Both the position numbers and the translations under genes were made by a program. The notes under the pieces were generated by a model. It did not search any database and had not been told where the DNA came from. It worked only from the letters and a program-made list of their open reading frames with translations. This document shows positions 28,101-35,963 of a stretch of 64,000 nucleotides of DNA, one piece after another. The stretch is from a virus. The DNA lies in IMG/VR virus record IMGVR_UViG_3300032331_002826, positions 1 to 64,000 of that record; one strand, given 5' to 3'. Position 1 is the stretch's first letter, and each line of letters begins with the position of its first letter.

Positions 28101-28345
28101 TCTGCCAGATTCTTTAGAAAGTTGGACCCAATTTCCACACATTCGGGGCTAAGATCGCTTTTGTTGTGAAACACATCACCCAATACACAAACCACTGTGG
28201 TTTTGGGTGTTTTATCAACGGCGTCATACAAACGGTTAAACACATCAACATATTCATCGTGACGTTTTGTCAATCGAATATGAATGTCTGCAACATGCAG
28301 AATGTTGGTGAAGTTAGTGACGGAACATTTTAGTTGTGTAGCCAT
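25139..28345 (-). CDS. 47/46: Fused Mre11-Rad50-type recombination nuclease (gp47-gp46 fusion)
   Basis: A 1068-residue single polypeptide. The N-terminal Mre11/SbcD/gp47 phosphoesterase has D20-I-H22, GD57VFHN, GNH93D, LYHGGVND and LLGDIH motifs. From about 395 there is a Rad50/SbcC/gp46 ATPase: Walker A APNASGK430ST, long coiled coil, zinc hook C743-E-Y-C746, ABC signature LASGLEQF (about 977) and Walker B FIAIDEGFG (about 1004-1012). In T4 the two are separate genes. The enzyme resects DNA ends for recombination-dependent replication and host DNA breakdown. The reading frame is continuous, so the fusion is not a sequencing artefact at this level. Confidence 0.93.
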   Translation of the reverse strand: MATQLKCSVTNFTNILHVADIHIRLTKRHDEYVDVFNRLYDAVDKTPKTTVVCVLGDVFHNKSDLSPECVEIGSNFLKNLADRRPTVLIAGNHDATLANKNRMDCLSPIVNALQHDNLFYLRDTGIYILGDILFNTFSVFDEHSPEKYVKFADIPKIYVRNANHVVALYHGGVNDAVTDVGFRITNRAIANSLFDGHHIALLGDIHKYQILQQYDNSQSLPAIVYSGSLIQQNHGETLKGHGFVYWNLANKAYKHIEVPNDYGFYTIDINNGVLETDTKDIPKKTRLRYRCFETLASDTKSIIDEIKKQTEVIDVSYMRVDSPKSTKNAIVNSSDFKINSITDVDYQNELIANYIKEKHPTVTEDVLKAVSKINQTLNSSIEKDSSVKSIRWKPKKLEFDNMFSYGEGNVVDFSKMTGVMGLFAPNASGKSTVLSALSFCIFDKCERTFKAAEVMNSQKQSFRCKFNFEINKIDYFIERKGSADKKGNVKVDVKFWKEENGQVIELNGEARRNTNDLIRDYLGTYDDFILTVLSIQNGKTGSFINLGQTERKDLLAQFMGLTVFDKLHELANEKTKETSVLLKNLLKTDHASELASLTQNISNAESVIAVTTKNVDKLTSDKNDTNDSLIEETKKLMKISNTSVDIASMERNRISFEENIKTYTLQNQTDNTTIEDLKRQSVPLVEKVETFKDQDLESKVNDYTKLKSELLLVERDIDKKKMVVNNKLEKLKKLEDHKYDPNCEYCVNNVFVKDAINTKADLQNDKVEVAALFNKQNELKKQILDLEPNVTLHQEYKTLVSNIDKLNGNISTVSIRVAKRETQIEKETNALDTIKTQIKDYYDSKDAIETNKVVQTTIDKIKQTVRNLEFEITQCNKTIADMSGRVNTWTFQKSKVEDTLKEIKTIEKVNASYSMYTEAVSRDGLQYNIISKAIPEIEREVNTILSQIVEFTVSLQTDGKNVSTFIVYEDKKWKLELASGLEQFVSSLAIRVALINISNLPRPNFIAIDEGFGCADADNLAVMSVLFSFLKSNFDFIWIISHLDAMKDMVDSRVEIHKDGGFSRINYE

Positions 28346-28346
28346 A

Positions 28347-29309
28347 TTATACTGTTAGTTTAAATTTGAATAGTGATTCGAAATCCAACACGTCGGATGA
28401 ATTAATCATATCCCATGTTTTTTCAAATCCAATATCAGATGGATCTTTACCATCTAGTTGTACTAGTTTTGTTTCAATGTGGTTTTTAGCCAAGAATTCA
28501 CAGATTCTAATTGAATCTCTCATAGCATCGTTGTCAAGAACCACATTTACTTTCTTTACTTGATGTGTGATAAAAGCGGATTTTAGTTTATGTGAAAGTG
28601 TTTTTCCAAACAATGGAACCGCATTATTTCGCACTGCGATAGCATCAAATGCACCTTCAACCAATGTGATTGGCTGATTGTAATCTAAGAACATTTCAAA
28701 GCCAATAATGTCTTTCGACACCATCGAATTTACATACTTTATCTTTGCGTTCTCATAAATACTTCTTGTTGAAAAGAAGTTCAAGTTTCCATTTTCGTCG
28801 TATGATGGAACTAGAATTCGATCTTTATATTGACCGGATTCACAATATCCAATGTTGTATCTTAAAATGTCGTATTTTGTTATACCTCGCCGTTTTAGAT
28901 AGTTCAGCGCATGTTTTCCAAACAAGGTTATGTCATCTTCAAAAAACGACCGACATTCACTTGGCAGAAAAAGTTGAGGTTTAGGTTCTTCCGTTTCAAC
29001 GGTAAACAGTTTGACAACCAAATCCAAATCAGGACGAGGAAGTTTTTTTAACGACTGCGTGTTTCTCTGAACTTGTGTTAGAAGTTCCGATGACAATCCG
29101 AGTTTCTTAAATAACGTTTTTAATGACGTGCCAGACAAACCGCATACCCAACAATGATATTTTCCCGTAACGGTATTTATCTCCAACTTGCGTTTGTAAT
29201 GTTTGCAGTTAGGACAATGATAAACAGCATCAGTGCCCTTACGAATACGGGCTGACTGATTCAACGCTTTGTTTAGAATTGTCACCACCTCTGTCTGATA
29301 CAACAACAT
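28347..29309 (-). CDS. DnaG-type DNA primase (gp61 role)
   Basis: A 320-residue primase. The N-terminal zinc ribbon is C32PNC35 with C53WVC56. The TOPRIM core includes TLVEGAFDAIAV (E218) and VNVVLDNDAMRD (D259/D261). The intervening RNA polymerase domain has GYCESGQYKDRILVPSYDEN. It lays RNA primers for lagging-strand synthesis with a hexameric helicase that is not in this window. The C-terminal helicase-binding domain appears short or absent, as in T4 gp61. One base separates it from the fused nuclease gene, so the two are co-expressed. Confidence 0.9.
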   Translation of the reverse strand: MLLYQTEVVTILNKALNQSARIRKGTDAVYHCPNCKHYKRKLEINTVTGKYHCWVCGLSGTSLKTLFKKLGLSSELLTQVQRNTQSLKKLPRPDLDLVVKLFTVETEEPKPQLFLPSECRSFFEDDITLFGKHALNYLKRRGITKYDILRYNIGYCESGQYKDRILVPSYDENGNLNFFSTRSIYENAKIKYVNSMVSKDIIGFEMFLDYNQPITLVEGAFDAIAVRNNAVPLFGKTLSHKLKSAFITHQVKKVNVVLDNDAMRDSIRICEFLAKNHIETKLVQLDGKDPSDIGFEKTWDMINSSDVLDFESLFKFKLTV

Positions 29310-29349
29310 ATCAACAGTGTACCATACATCTCAATGAAATCAACTTTTT

Positions 29350-30282
29350 CTATCGTGTAAGAAAAACTGTTCCAAGGGAACTCGTAAGAGATGAAGAATA
29401 AGCAACGGTAAACCCTATCGATGTGAATCGATCAATAACTGTTTGAACGTTAGTTCCGTTGTTATAATGAAATTCAAACAGAATAGTGTGGGTATCAGAA
29501 AAAAATTCATCTGACGTACTGGATAACACATCGTATTCTCCTCCTTCGATATCAATTTTGAAAAATGTAGGTTTCTTTAAATTGTTGACGTGTACAAACT
29601 TTTCCAAGTTAATTCCATCAACCTTATATTCTCCGGTGTCTTTTATAGAACCACCCACTGATCCGCCGCCTCCAAAAGACAGTTGTTTGAAATCGTTGAA
29701 CACTGCTTTTTCAAAACAGGTCACATTTTTACCATATCGATCACAGTTCTGTTTGAGATATTTAAAATTCTCTGGTTGTGGTTCAAATGCATATATAGCT
29801 TTCACGTCATAATTTGAACACATCAACGAAAACACGCCAACATTAGCACCCAAATCATACACAACATCTCCATCACGAACTTTAACGTTGTCTATGAACT
29901 CTTTTTCATAGAAAAGAGAATAATACGGATTGTACGTAATTTCAGCAATATTAGACTTTAAATCCAAATAGACTGATCTTTTGTTTTTGTGAAATGATTT
30001 TTCGTGTAAAAGAGTTTTGAATGTCTTATCGTACACTTCAATTTTAAATCCGGGATGATCCTTCTCTTTAAACACAAATACATTGAAATTATACGTCCAA
30101 TAATTGTGCTCTGATGCACAATCGTGATAACACACGTCTGTGGTCAAATTACAATCCAAACTCTTTATTACAACAATGAACTCTTTACGTTTTCCAAATT
30201 CGGACCCCACCTGAAAAGTGCCGTCCTCGTTGAAATGAAACTCGATTTTGCCAAACTCTCCGATATCAGTGGAATATAACAT
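29350..30282 (-). CDS. FkbM-family methyltransferase
   Basis: A 310-residue protein. The C-terminal 200 residues are a class I methyltransferase of the FkbM type: VVYDLGANVGVFSLMC (SAM motif I), AIYAFEPQPENFKYLKQNC and TFFKIDIEGGEYDVLSS. The N-terminal 110 residues form an extra beta domain (CNLTTDVCYHDCASEHNYW). FkbM enzymes O-methylate sugars or antibiotics, so modification of a surface or virion glycan is a reasonable guess. It lies oddly inside a replication gene cluster, 1 base from the RuvC-like gene, which suggests cargo gene insertion. Confidence 0.8.
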   Translation of the reverse strand: MLYSTDIGEFGKIEFHFNEDGTFQVGSEFGKRKEFIVVIKSLDCNLTTDVCYHDCASEHNYWTYNFNVFVFKEKDHPGFKIEVYDKTFKTLLHEKSFHKNKRSVYLDLKSNIAEITYNPYYSLFYEKEFIDNVKVRDGDVVYDLGANVGVFSLMCSNYDVKAIYAFEPQPENFKYLKQNCDRYGKNVTCFEKAVFNDFKQLSFGGGGSVGGSIKDTGEYKVDGINLEKFVHVNNLKKPTFFKIDIEGGEYDVLSSTSDEFFSDTHTILFEFHYNNGTNVQTVIDRFTSIGFTVAYSSSLTSSLGTVFLTR

Positions 30283-30283
30283 A

Positions 30284-30787
30284 TTATGGTTGATACAATG
30301 CGCAAACTATTGCGTCATACATATCACCATTTCGTTCATCCCACCCACCTTTGGGTCGTTTTTTGTCGTATTTGGATACGTCAATATGAACACCAATGTT
30401 CATCTTCACATAATCCTTAGGCTTTATACCTTTAACACGACTCTTGCCAAACAATTGCTTTCGCATCGTATTGACATTGCAGAGATTTACTTTCAGTCCC
30501 GTTTCTTCTGAGATGATGTATTCAAACAAAGCATTGAATCGTGCAAGTTTGATAATCACTTGTTGACTGGTTCTACCACCAGCAAAACCACTCAAGGCAG
30601 CCTCTAGGTTGACCTCAGTGACGTGTTTTAGATGTGCAGTGGATCGAATATGATCCAGAACAAAAAGAGCCTTTTCCTTGTTGGTTTCTTTTTTTGAAAT
30701 ATCAAGAAAACCAGCATCAACGATTTTACCGTTGTCAGAAAAGGCCCAACCTACCGTAGACGTACTAGCGTCTAACCCTAATATCAT
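30284..30787 (-). CDS. RuvC-like Holliday junction resolvase
   Basis: A 167-residue RNase H-fold nuclease. MILGLDASTSTVGWAF carries the first Asp (D6), VTEVNLEAALSGF the Glu (E62), and the C-terminal GDMYDAIVCAL the late Asp pair (D155/D158). Size and motif order match phage and poxvirus RuvC-type resolvases. T4 uses the unrelated endonuclease VII (gp49), so this protein probably takes its place in trimming branched DNA before packaging. It is in the same transcription unit as the primase and the fused nuclease. Confidence 0.85.
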   Translation of the reverse strand: MILGLDASTSTVGWAFSDNGKIVDAGFLDISKKETNKEKALFVLDHIRSTAHLKHVTEVNLEAALSGFAGGRTSQQVIIKLARFNALFEYIISEETGLKVNLCNVNTMRKQLFGKSRVKGIKPKDYVKMNIGVHIDVSKYDKKRPKGGWDERNGDMYDAIVCALYQP

Positions 30788-30804
30788 AACTTATTATTTG
30801 ATTG

Positions 30805-31113
30805 TTACTTCTTGTACCTATTGTTGTTAAATCCATTCAAACCGATTGTTGCAGATCCACCGATTCTACCAGAGAGATTAGAATTACCCTTTTTTACGTC
30901 TTTGAAATCACTAATCGTGAGTTGGTTTTTTTTATCAAGAACGAATCCTGTCGCAGCATCATTTGCAAAGTTATCAACTGGATTGTTCTGTCCACCTTTA
31001 ACACCTGCTGCACGGGCATCATAGGCTCCACCAACGTTTTGTGTAGCATAACGTGTAGCCAAGTCCTTTGTTAAGGATTCACGGTCGATGATTTTGTCCC
31101 AAGGTTGTGTCAT
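30805..31113 (-). CDS. Small hypothetical protein, 102 aa
   Basis: A 102-residue Gly/Asn/Ala-rich protein (MTQPWDKIIDRESLTKDLAT, ending in GSATIGLNGFNNNRYKK). No motif or membrane segment is seen. Composition and a candidate late promoter 17 bases upstream suggest a minor virion or assembly protein. It is the first gene of the unit that leads into resolvase and primase. Confidence 0.55.
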   Translation of the reverse strand: MTQPWDKIIDRESLTKDLATRYATQNVGGAYDARAAGVKGGQNNPVDNFANDAATGFVLDKKNQLTISDFKDVKKGNSNLSGRIGGSATIGLNGFNNNRYKK

Positions 31114-31130
31114 ATGATTTTAGGTTTGAT

Positions 31131-31138
31131 TATAAATA
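31131..31138 (-). promoter_or_regulatory. Candidate late promoter TATTTATA
   Basis: The octamer lies on the minus strand immediately after the stop codon of the 783-residue gene and 17 bases before ATG 31113. Confidence 0.45.
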
Positions 31139-31141
31139 TTG

Positions 31142-33493
31142 TCACACGTCCCATTTAATCAAAAAATTTAGAGGGTATTCACCGCTGTTCTTCACCGGAG
31201 ATGAAAGTTTAGCCACAGCAACCAAGTCTGTACCCGAATACAAACCAATTGTAGTAACATACGGTGCCAAATAAGATCCAGTCACATCAAGCGAGGAACT
31301 ATATCCATATTCAGAAAATACACTCTTTTGAGTAGGAACCCCATCAGTATTAGCATATTTGGATGTCAATGTAGTCAAATATGCAACGCCATCAGATAGT
31401 GTCTTTCTAGTAGAAAATGGATTGATTAATCTCTGATAACTATCTGTATCAAGCCCCGCCACAAAGTATTTCCAAAGTATTTTGGCATCATTGATCGTAA
31501 TTTTTCCATCGCCATCAAAATCGAATTTCGATTCAAGAGAACGTAGAACGGAGATATACTGTTGATACTCAACCTTCAAAGTGAATCTACCGTAATCATA
31601 TCTATTTTTGTAATACTCAAACAAACTTCTCTCAGTTTGAGTTTCAATTACATATTCGTCCCAAAAAGTATCGTCAGTAGCAAAGTTTGGACTTCCAGGT
31701 GTATTGATATCCACGATGTACAAAAGAATCAAATTGATGTCTCTGAATGTAAATTCTCCGCTTCCGTGTAAATCAAAGATAGGATCTACAAGATCCAATG
31801 CAGTATAGTTTGTACTTACATTGAACTCGCCAGGACTAACCGTACAGATTATTGATTTTTCATTTAACGTATAATATCCACGATAGTTCAAGTCATACTT
31901 GAACTCTTGAGTATCATTCGTTTTTAACATGTTAGTAAATTGAGATCCCGTGTTAGAAAACACAATCTCGCCATTTCTATAAAACACATTACCAGCGTGA
32001 TAATCAGTTCTAATAGAATCAAGTGAAGAAATGTATACGTGACCTTTTACGTTAACCAAATCTGATTGTTGAATAGGAAGAGTAAAAGTGTTACTAGAGG
32101 TTGCGTCAGTCAATATAAACGGCGCACCCATCAATATGGCTTTCTCACTAATAGCAACATCATATCCATATGTCAAATACGGATATCTATACTGTTTTTT
32201 CTTGTTGTCGTAAGTTACCGTATTAACTAAAGATCCGGATCTCTCAAAATACACGAATTGACCAAGGACCACGGGAAAATCATCATATGATTCATTCAAC
32301 GAAGACGAGATACTAGATGTAGTATATCCATAACTGGAAGAAATACATCCAGCAATAATCTTTCCGTCATATACACCAACCGAACACCCTAGTTGATTTC
32401 CTTTGATCGAATTTTCATCTCCAATATATTTTTCTTCGAGATCCCAATAGGATTCTGAAATATCGTTGTAAACACTAGAAGTTGTGTTTGTTGTAAATGT
32501 GTAATCAGATGGACAATCTGTTCTTCCGTAAATGTACACAGCACCCTTTGAATATTGTGTTGACGATCCAGAATATTCGTAGTACGAAGAATCAAGAGGA
32601 GCACCAATTACAATTGTCCGACCATCAATCGATATGCTTTTTCCAAATTGGTCGTAGGGATTTTTGACATAATTGTATGATTCAAACTGATCAAATGGTA
32701 CATTTTTTGAGCCTGTAATTGATGAAAATACATGCGTTTTGTTCCACCCACCAGATGAACTTTCATAGAGATATACATTTGGATTCTCCAAAGAAGAACT
32801 TTCTGCAATCAATATGTTATTCGTCCCAGAATGATCAATTTTTACTTGGGAACCAAAAAACTTACCAGCGGTATCTCCAAGAATATGTTGTACCAGAGAA
32901 TAAGAAAATACCGATCCAGTTGTATAACTGTAAATGTAAATTCCTCCCTCTTGAGATCCACCTTCCTCATTTGCACCTACTACAATGTACTTGTTATTAA
33001 CAGAAACCGATGTACCGAAAGAATTTTTTGACGTTGATATAGGAGAATTGATCTTGCGAACCGAATACATGGTCTGTCCTAGCGTGGATGACACAGAAGA
33101 GGTTTCATTCAGAACATACACATCTACAAGACTCTTGTGAGAATATGGATTTCCATCATAACTTCCTGAGAAAAATGGATCGCCGACAATGAAAATGTTG
33201 TTGTGTAAAGCAAATGACAAACCATATGAATCCGCAACCACCGTTGCACTGCTTCCCGCTGTTCCTGCCGTTCCATTTCCCGACGTTCCACTCGATCCAT
33301 TTGCTTTGATCGATTGTGATGTTCCGTAATAAGAATATGCTCCTTTAGACGCATCATAACGATACACATCAATACTACCAGATCCGTGTTGATTCTGATA
33401 TTGTCTATTTGGATTACCTACCGCAGCAAACTTTCCGTGAGCTTCTACCTTGTACCCAAATAGTGTATTTGATCCTATAGTTCCTGTGGGCAT
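31142..33493 (-). CDS. Beta-propeller (FG-GAP-like) tail protein with dockerin-like pair, 783 aa
   Basis: Residues about 1-500 repeat a propeller-blade pattern: GYKVEAHGKFAAVGNPNRQY, YGLSFALHNNIFIVGDPFF, GTSVSVNNKYIVVGANEEGG and GKSISIDGRTIVIGAPLD. Residues about 573-592 (FDLHGSGEFTFRDINLILLY) and 657-676 (FDFDGDGKITINDAKILWKY) are two Ca-loop-plus-helix repeats like type I dockerins. The C-terminus (TIGLYSGTDLVAVAKLSSPV) matches the C-terminus of the 428-residue protein at 33990, so both probably plug into the same baseplate site. The likely role is a peripheral baseplate or fibre-attachment protein. Confidence 0.65.
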   Translation of the reverse strand: MPTGTIGSNTLFGYKVEAHGKFAAVGNPNRQYQNQHGSGSIDVYRYDASKGAYSYYGTSQSIKANGSSGTSGNGTAGTAGSSATVVADSYGLSFALHNNIFIVGDPFFSGSYDGNPYSHKSLVDVYVLNETSSVSSTLGQTMYSVRKINSPISTSKNSFGTSVSVNNKYIVVGANEEGGSQEGGIYIYSYTTGSVFSYSLVQHILGDTAGKFFGSQVKIDHSGTNNILIAESSSLENPNVYLYESSSGGWNKTHVFSSITGSKNVPFDQFESYNYVKNPYDQFGKSISIDGRTIVIGAPLDSSYYEYSGSSTQYSKGAVYIYGRTDCPSDYTFTTNTTSSVYNDISESYWDLEEKYIGDENSIKGNQLGCSVGVYDGKIIAGCISSSYGYTTSSISSSLNESYDDFPVVLGQFVYFERSGSLVNTVTYDNKKKQYRYPYLTYGYDVAISEKAILMGAPFILTDATSSNTFTLPIQQSDLVNVKGHVYISSLDSIRTDYHAGNVFYRNGEIVFSNTGSQFTNMLKTNDTQEFKYDLNYRGYYTLNEKSIICTVSPGEFNVSTNYTALDLVDPIFDLHGSGEFTFRDINLILLYIVDINTPGSPNFATDDTFWDEYVIETQTERSLFEYYKNRYDYGRFTLKVEYQQYISVLRSLESKFDFDGDGKITINDAKILWKYFVAGLDTDSYQRLINPFSTRKTLSDGVAYLTTLTSKYANTDGVPTQKSVFSEYGYSSSLDVTGSYLAPYVTTIGLYSGTDLVAVAKLSSPVKNSGEYPLNFLIKWDV

Positions 33494-33496
33494 AGT

Positions 33497-33985
33497 TTAT
33501 AACGATGAAGTAATTTCTGTGTAGTTTATGAAATGGGTTCCTTCAACTTGAAGGTTTCCATATGCATCATCAACAATGGTATAAGGTTTGTCTTTGGAGA
33601 AGTCGTCGATTTGAACAGAATCAGGTTGAATCTTTTCTCCAAAATATGTTCTTGGAACTATGATTCTTACAAGCGACGGTTGCAAAATCTTGATAACCTT
33701 ATCAATATCAAGTGTTTCCAAACCAAATGCTTTAACCACGTCATTTACATAATATGCGTTCTTTACGACGTTATATACAAGTCGTTTGTATGAACCATCA
33801 GCGTTTTGTGGTTCAACTGGAAACCCATAGGTATAACTCGACGCAGAATCGTAAAAGTTGAAACTGCTGCTTACAAAATAGCCCTCTTCAACCGTTTGAA
33901 CCGATGAACTTGAACTTAATGTCCAAGATTTATTTGATAGAAACGGTGTGTTGAAGATCTCATCCGATTGGATAGGCTTGATCAT
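33497..33985 (-). CDS. Hypothetical structural protein, 162 aa
   Basis: A 162-residue protein starting MIKPIQSDEIFNTPFLSNKS, with a Ser-rich, Tyr-rich first half and a compact C-terminal region (SLVRIIVPRTYFGEKIQPDS, then SVQIDDFSKDKPYTIVDDAY). Such sequences occur in baseplate operons of marine T4-like phages, but I cannot assign a T4 counterpart. It is packed between two baseplate-type genes with gaps of 3 and 4 bases, so it is probably a tail or baseplate component. Confidence 0.55.
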   Translation of the reverse strand: MIKPIQSDEIFNTPFLSNKSWTLSSSSSVQTVEEGYFVSSSFNFYDSASSYTYGFPVEPQNADGSYKRLVYNVVKNAYYVNDVVKAFGLETLDIDKVIKILQPSLVRIIVPRTYFGEKIQPDSVQIDDFSKDKPYTIVDDAYGNLQVEGTHFINYTEITSSL

Positions 33986-33989
33986 TGAA

Positions 33990-35276
33990 TTAGAAGTCTA
34001 GTCGTACTTTGACCAACAATTCGTTAGTGAAGGTCTTTTGTGCCGGATTGCTCAATTTGGCCACAGCAACCAACTCATTGTTGCTGTTGTAAAGTCCGAC
34101 ACTGGTTGGATACACCTTAGGTTCCGTCAAAAAGTCAGTCTGAATGATATCACCTTTTTGATGGAAATTTCCACTTGTATCGGTTGTAGCCGTCTGATAT
34201 GAGAATGTAGGATTGTTTGTATAATTAAACTCTCTGTTTTTTACACGTACAAAATAGTGACGAGATGGAACATATTCAGATCTGCGAATTCTCAACTTTT
34301 CTCCAGCAACACAGTCAGTAGAAATTAGCATTTGGTATACCGCTGTTTTTATATTATTATTTTTATTGATTAAAGCGTCGGCGGTAGGATCATATGCTCT
34401 ATAATTTCCGGAACCGGCACCTACTGCATCTGATAGTATGGGAATCGCAATCCCTACAGGCCCACTATTAGAAATCACACTCAAAAAATCAACATTGAAT
34501 ATAACCACACCCGATTTTGGATAAAATAGTCCGATTCCGCCAGAGTAAGATCCTACTGCCGGATAATACTGAGCTTGAGACGATGTTCCTACGTAGTGTT
34601 GTGCAGATGTCAATCCGCCGTTCGTTGTTCCCGGACCGGATGCACTTGAAGACCAATATGTAGCTGTTCCATTTGAATCATATTCACCCAATACCAAATT
34701 GTATACATCAGATGATCCGCTTTGTGGAGTCAAGGTGGAATCATCAATGATTCTCCAAAGTTTAGGTGTACCTCCGGATCCACTAGTTTGAAGAGTCAAC
34801 TGAAATTGACCCGCGTCAAGAGTATCTTTGGTTTTTTGCGAATTGAAAGATAGGGCAACAAAATCTGTACTCAGCGATACAGAAGATACAGTTCCATTTA
34901 CAGAAGATTGAGATTTAACCGAAAAAGACTGTCCTCCGTTCAATTCGTTTACATACTGTCTCCAAACTGCCTGAGTAGGATGAACTTGAACATTTGTATA
35001 TTCATCTGCACTGGTACCATATCCATTTACGTTTCCATATGCGATGCTGAAAATTTGATCAGCGGAAGTAGTGTCGGCTGAATCTGGAAACACATCCAAA
35101 TAGTAATATCCATTATAGATGTCGAATCTATTTGATCCTGATATTGTCTCTTGGGTACTGCTAGATACAAACGAACTTTGCAACGTAGTCAATGCGCCGT
35201 CAGCAAAGAATCCGGTAGATACCTTTGTTGCTCTTCCCGATACAATGTCGGCCTGTTCAAATGCTTTGTAAATCAT
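33990..35276 (-). CDS. Baseplate-associated structural protein, 428 aa
   Basis: A 428-residue beta-rich protein. Its C-terminus (SVGLYNSNNELVAVAKLSNP and ELLVKVRLDF) is shared with the end of the 783-residue propeller protein. The N-terminal helix (MIYKAFEQADIVSGRATKVS) and the segment VQVHPTQAVWRQYVNELNGG are typical of a conserved marine-phage baseplate protein. No enzyme motif is seen. It is co-transcribed with the neighbouring tail genes. Attachment of fibres to the baseplate wedge is inferred. Confidence 0.6.
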   Translation of the reverse strand: MIYKAFEQADIVSGRATKVSTGFFADGALTTLQSSFVSSSTQETISGSNRFDIYNGYYYLDVFPDSADTTSADQIFSIAYGNVNGYGTSADEYTNVQVHPTQAVWRQYVNELNGGQSFSVKSQSSVNGTVSSVSLSTDFVALSFNSQKTKDTLDAGQFQLTLQTSGSGGTPKLWRIIDDSTLTPQSGSSDVYNLVLGEYDSNGTATYWSSSASGPGTTNGGLTSAQHYVGTSSQAQYYPAVGSYSGGIGLFYPKSGVVIFNVDFLSVISNSGPVGIAIPILSDAVGAGSGNYRAYDPTADALINKNNNIKTAVYQMLISTDCVAGEKLRIRRSEYVPSRHYFVRVKNREFNYTNNPTFSYQTATTDTSGNFHQKGDIIQTDFLTEPKVYPTSVGLYNSNNELVAVAKLSNPAQKTFTNELLVKVRLDF

Positions 35277-35280
35277 ACGT

Positions 35281-35913
35281 TTAAGAAATTCTTACTGTGA
35301 TTGGGATAGTGATAGATCCGCCGCTTTCATTTCCTACAATTGTCAATGAAGTAGAAGTTGTCACAGTTAGTGATGCGTTTGGAACAAATCTGAATCTATT
35401 TACTACAACCACCTGTGAAGTGGTAGAAATCAAATCTCCTGCAAATGATGGAACTGTGCTGTTAGAGCTGTTCACTGCATTTGCCTGATCAACAATCAAA
35501 GTTCCAACCTTTTTGTTACCCAAAATAGCGGTATATCCAAGAGTTAGATTGTAAGCTGGATTTGTGGTTGGAGAAATAATGAAATCTGACTTGTTGTCTT
35601 TTTGAGTGTCAATAGAAGACAACGAAAGACTAATGACAGGAATAGAAGTGATTCCTTGAGCCAAGGTAATCAATTTGTATTTCAATGACTGTGTTTCATC
35701 GGAGAGAGGTTGAAACACCGGAGTATTACGAATGGAGATATCGTAATATGCACTTCCCTGTGGGTGGTTTGGATTGTAAAGTGAGTAATCCACCTCGTCG
35801 TCTGCCAACGCAAATGAAGTGATATTCAAGTTCCCCGTTTGAGCGAGAAGTTCACGACCTCTCTTTGTCAGAACCGCGTCAACGGTAATAGTCTTGTTGT
35901 CAATATATGCCAT
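35281..35913 (-). CDS. Conserved tail/baseplate protein, 210 aa
   Basis: Starts MAYIDNKTITVDAVLTKRGR, followed by ELLAQTGNLNITSFALADDE and VDYSLYNPNHPQGSAYYDIS. This N-terminal block is a recognisable conserved module of marine T4-like phages, found in the baseplate gene cluster. The C-terminal half is an Ig-like beta domain (SQVVVVNRFRFVPNASLTVT). The function is not established to my knowledge. It is 4 bases from its downstream neighbour. Confidence 0.6.
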   Translation of the reverse strand: MAYIDNKTITVDAVLTKRGRELLAQTGNLNITSFALADDEVDYSLYNPNHPQGSAYYDISIRNTPVFQPLSDETQSLKYKLITLAQGITSIPVISLSLSSIDTQKDNKSDFIISPTTNPAYNLTLGYTAILGNKKVGTLIVDQANAVNSSNSTVPSFAGDLISTTSQVVVVNRFRFVPNASLTVTTSTSLTIVGNESGGSITIPITVRIS

Positions 35914-35963
35914 AAGTCTTGTCTATAAGTATTGGTTTAGAACTCTTTTTTCTTTATTTTTTG

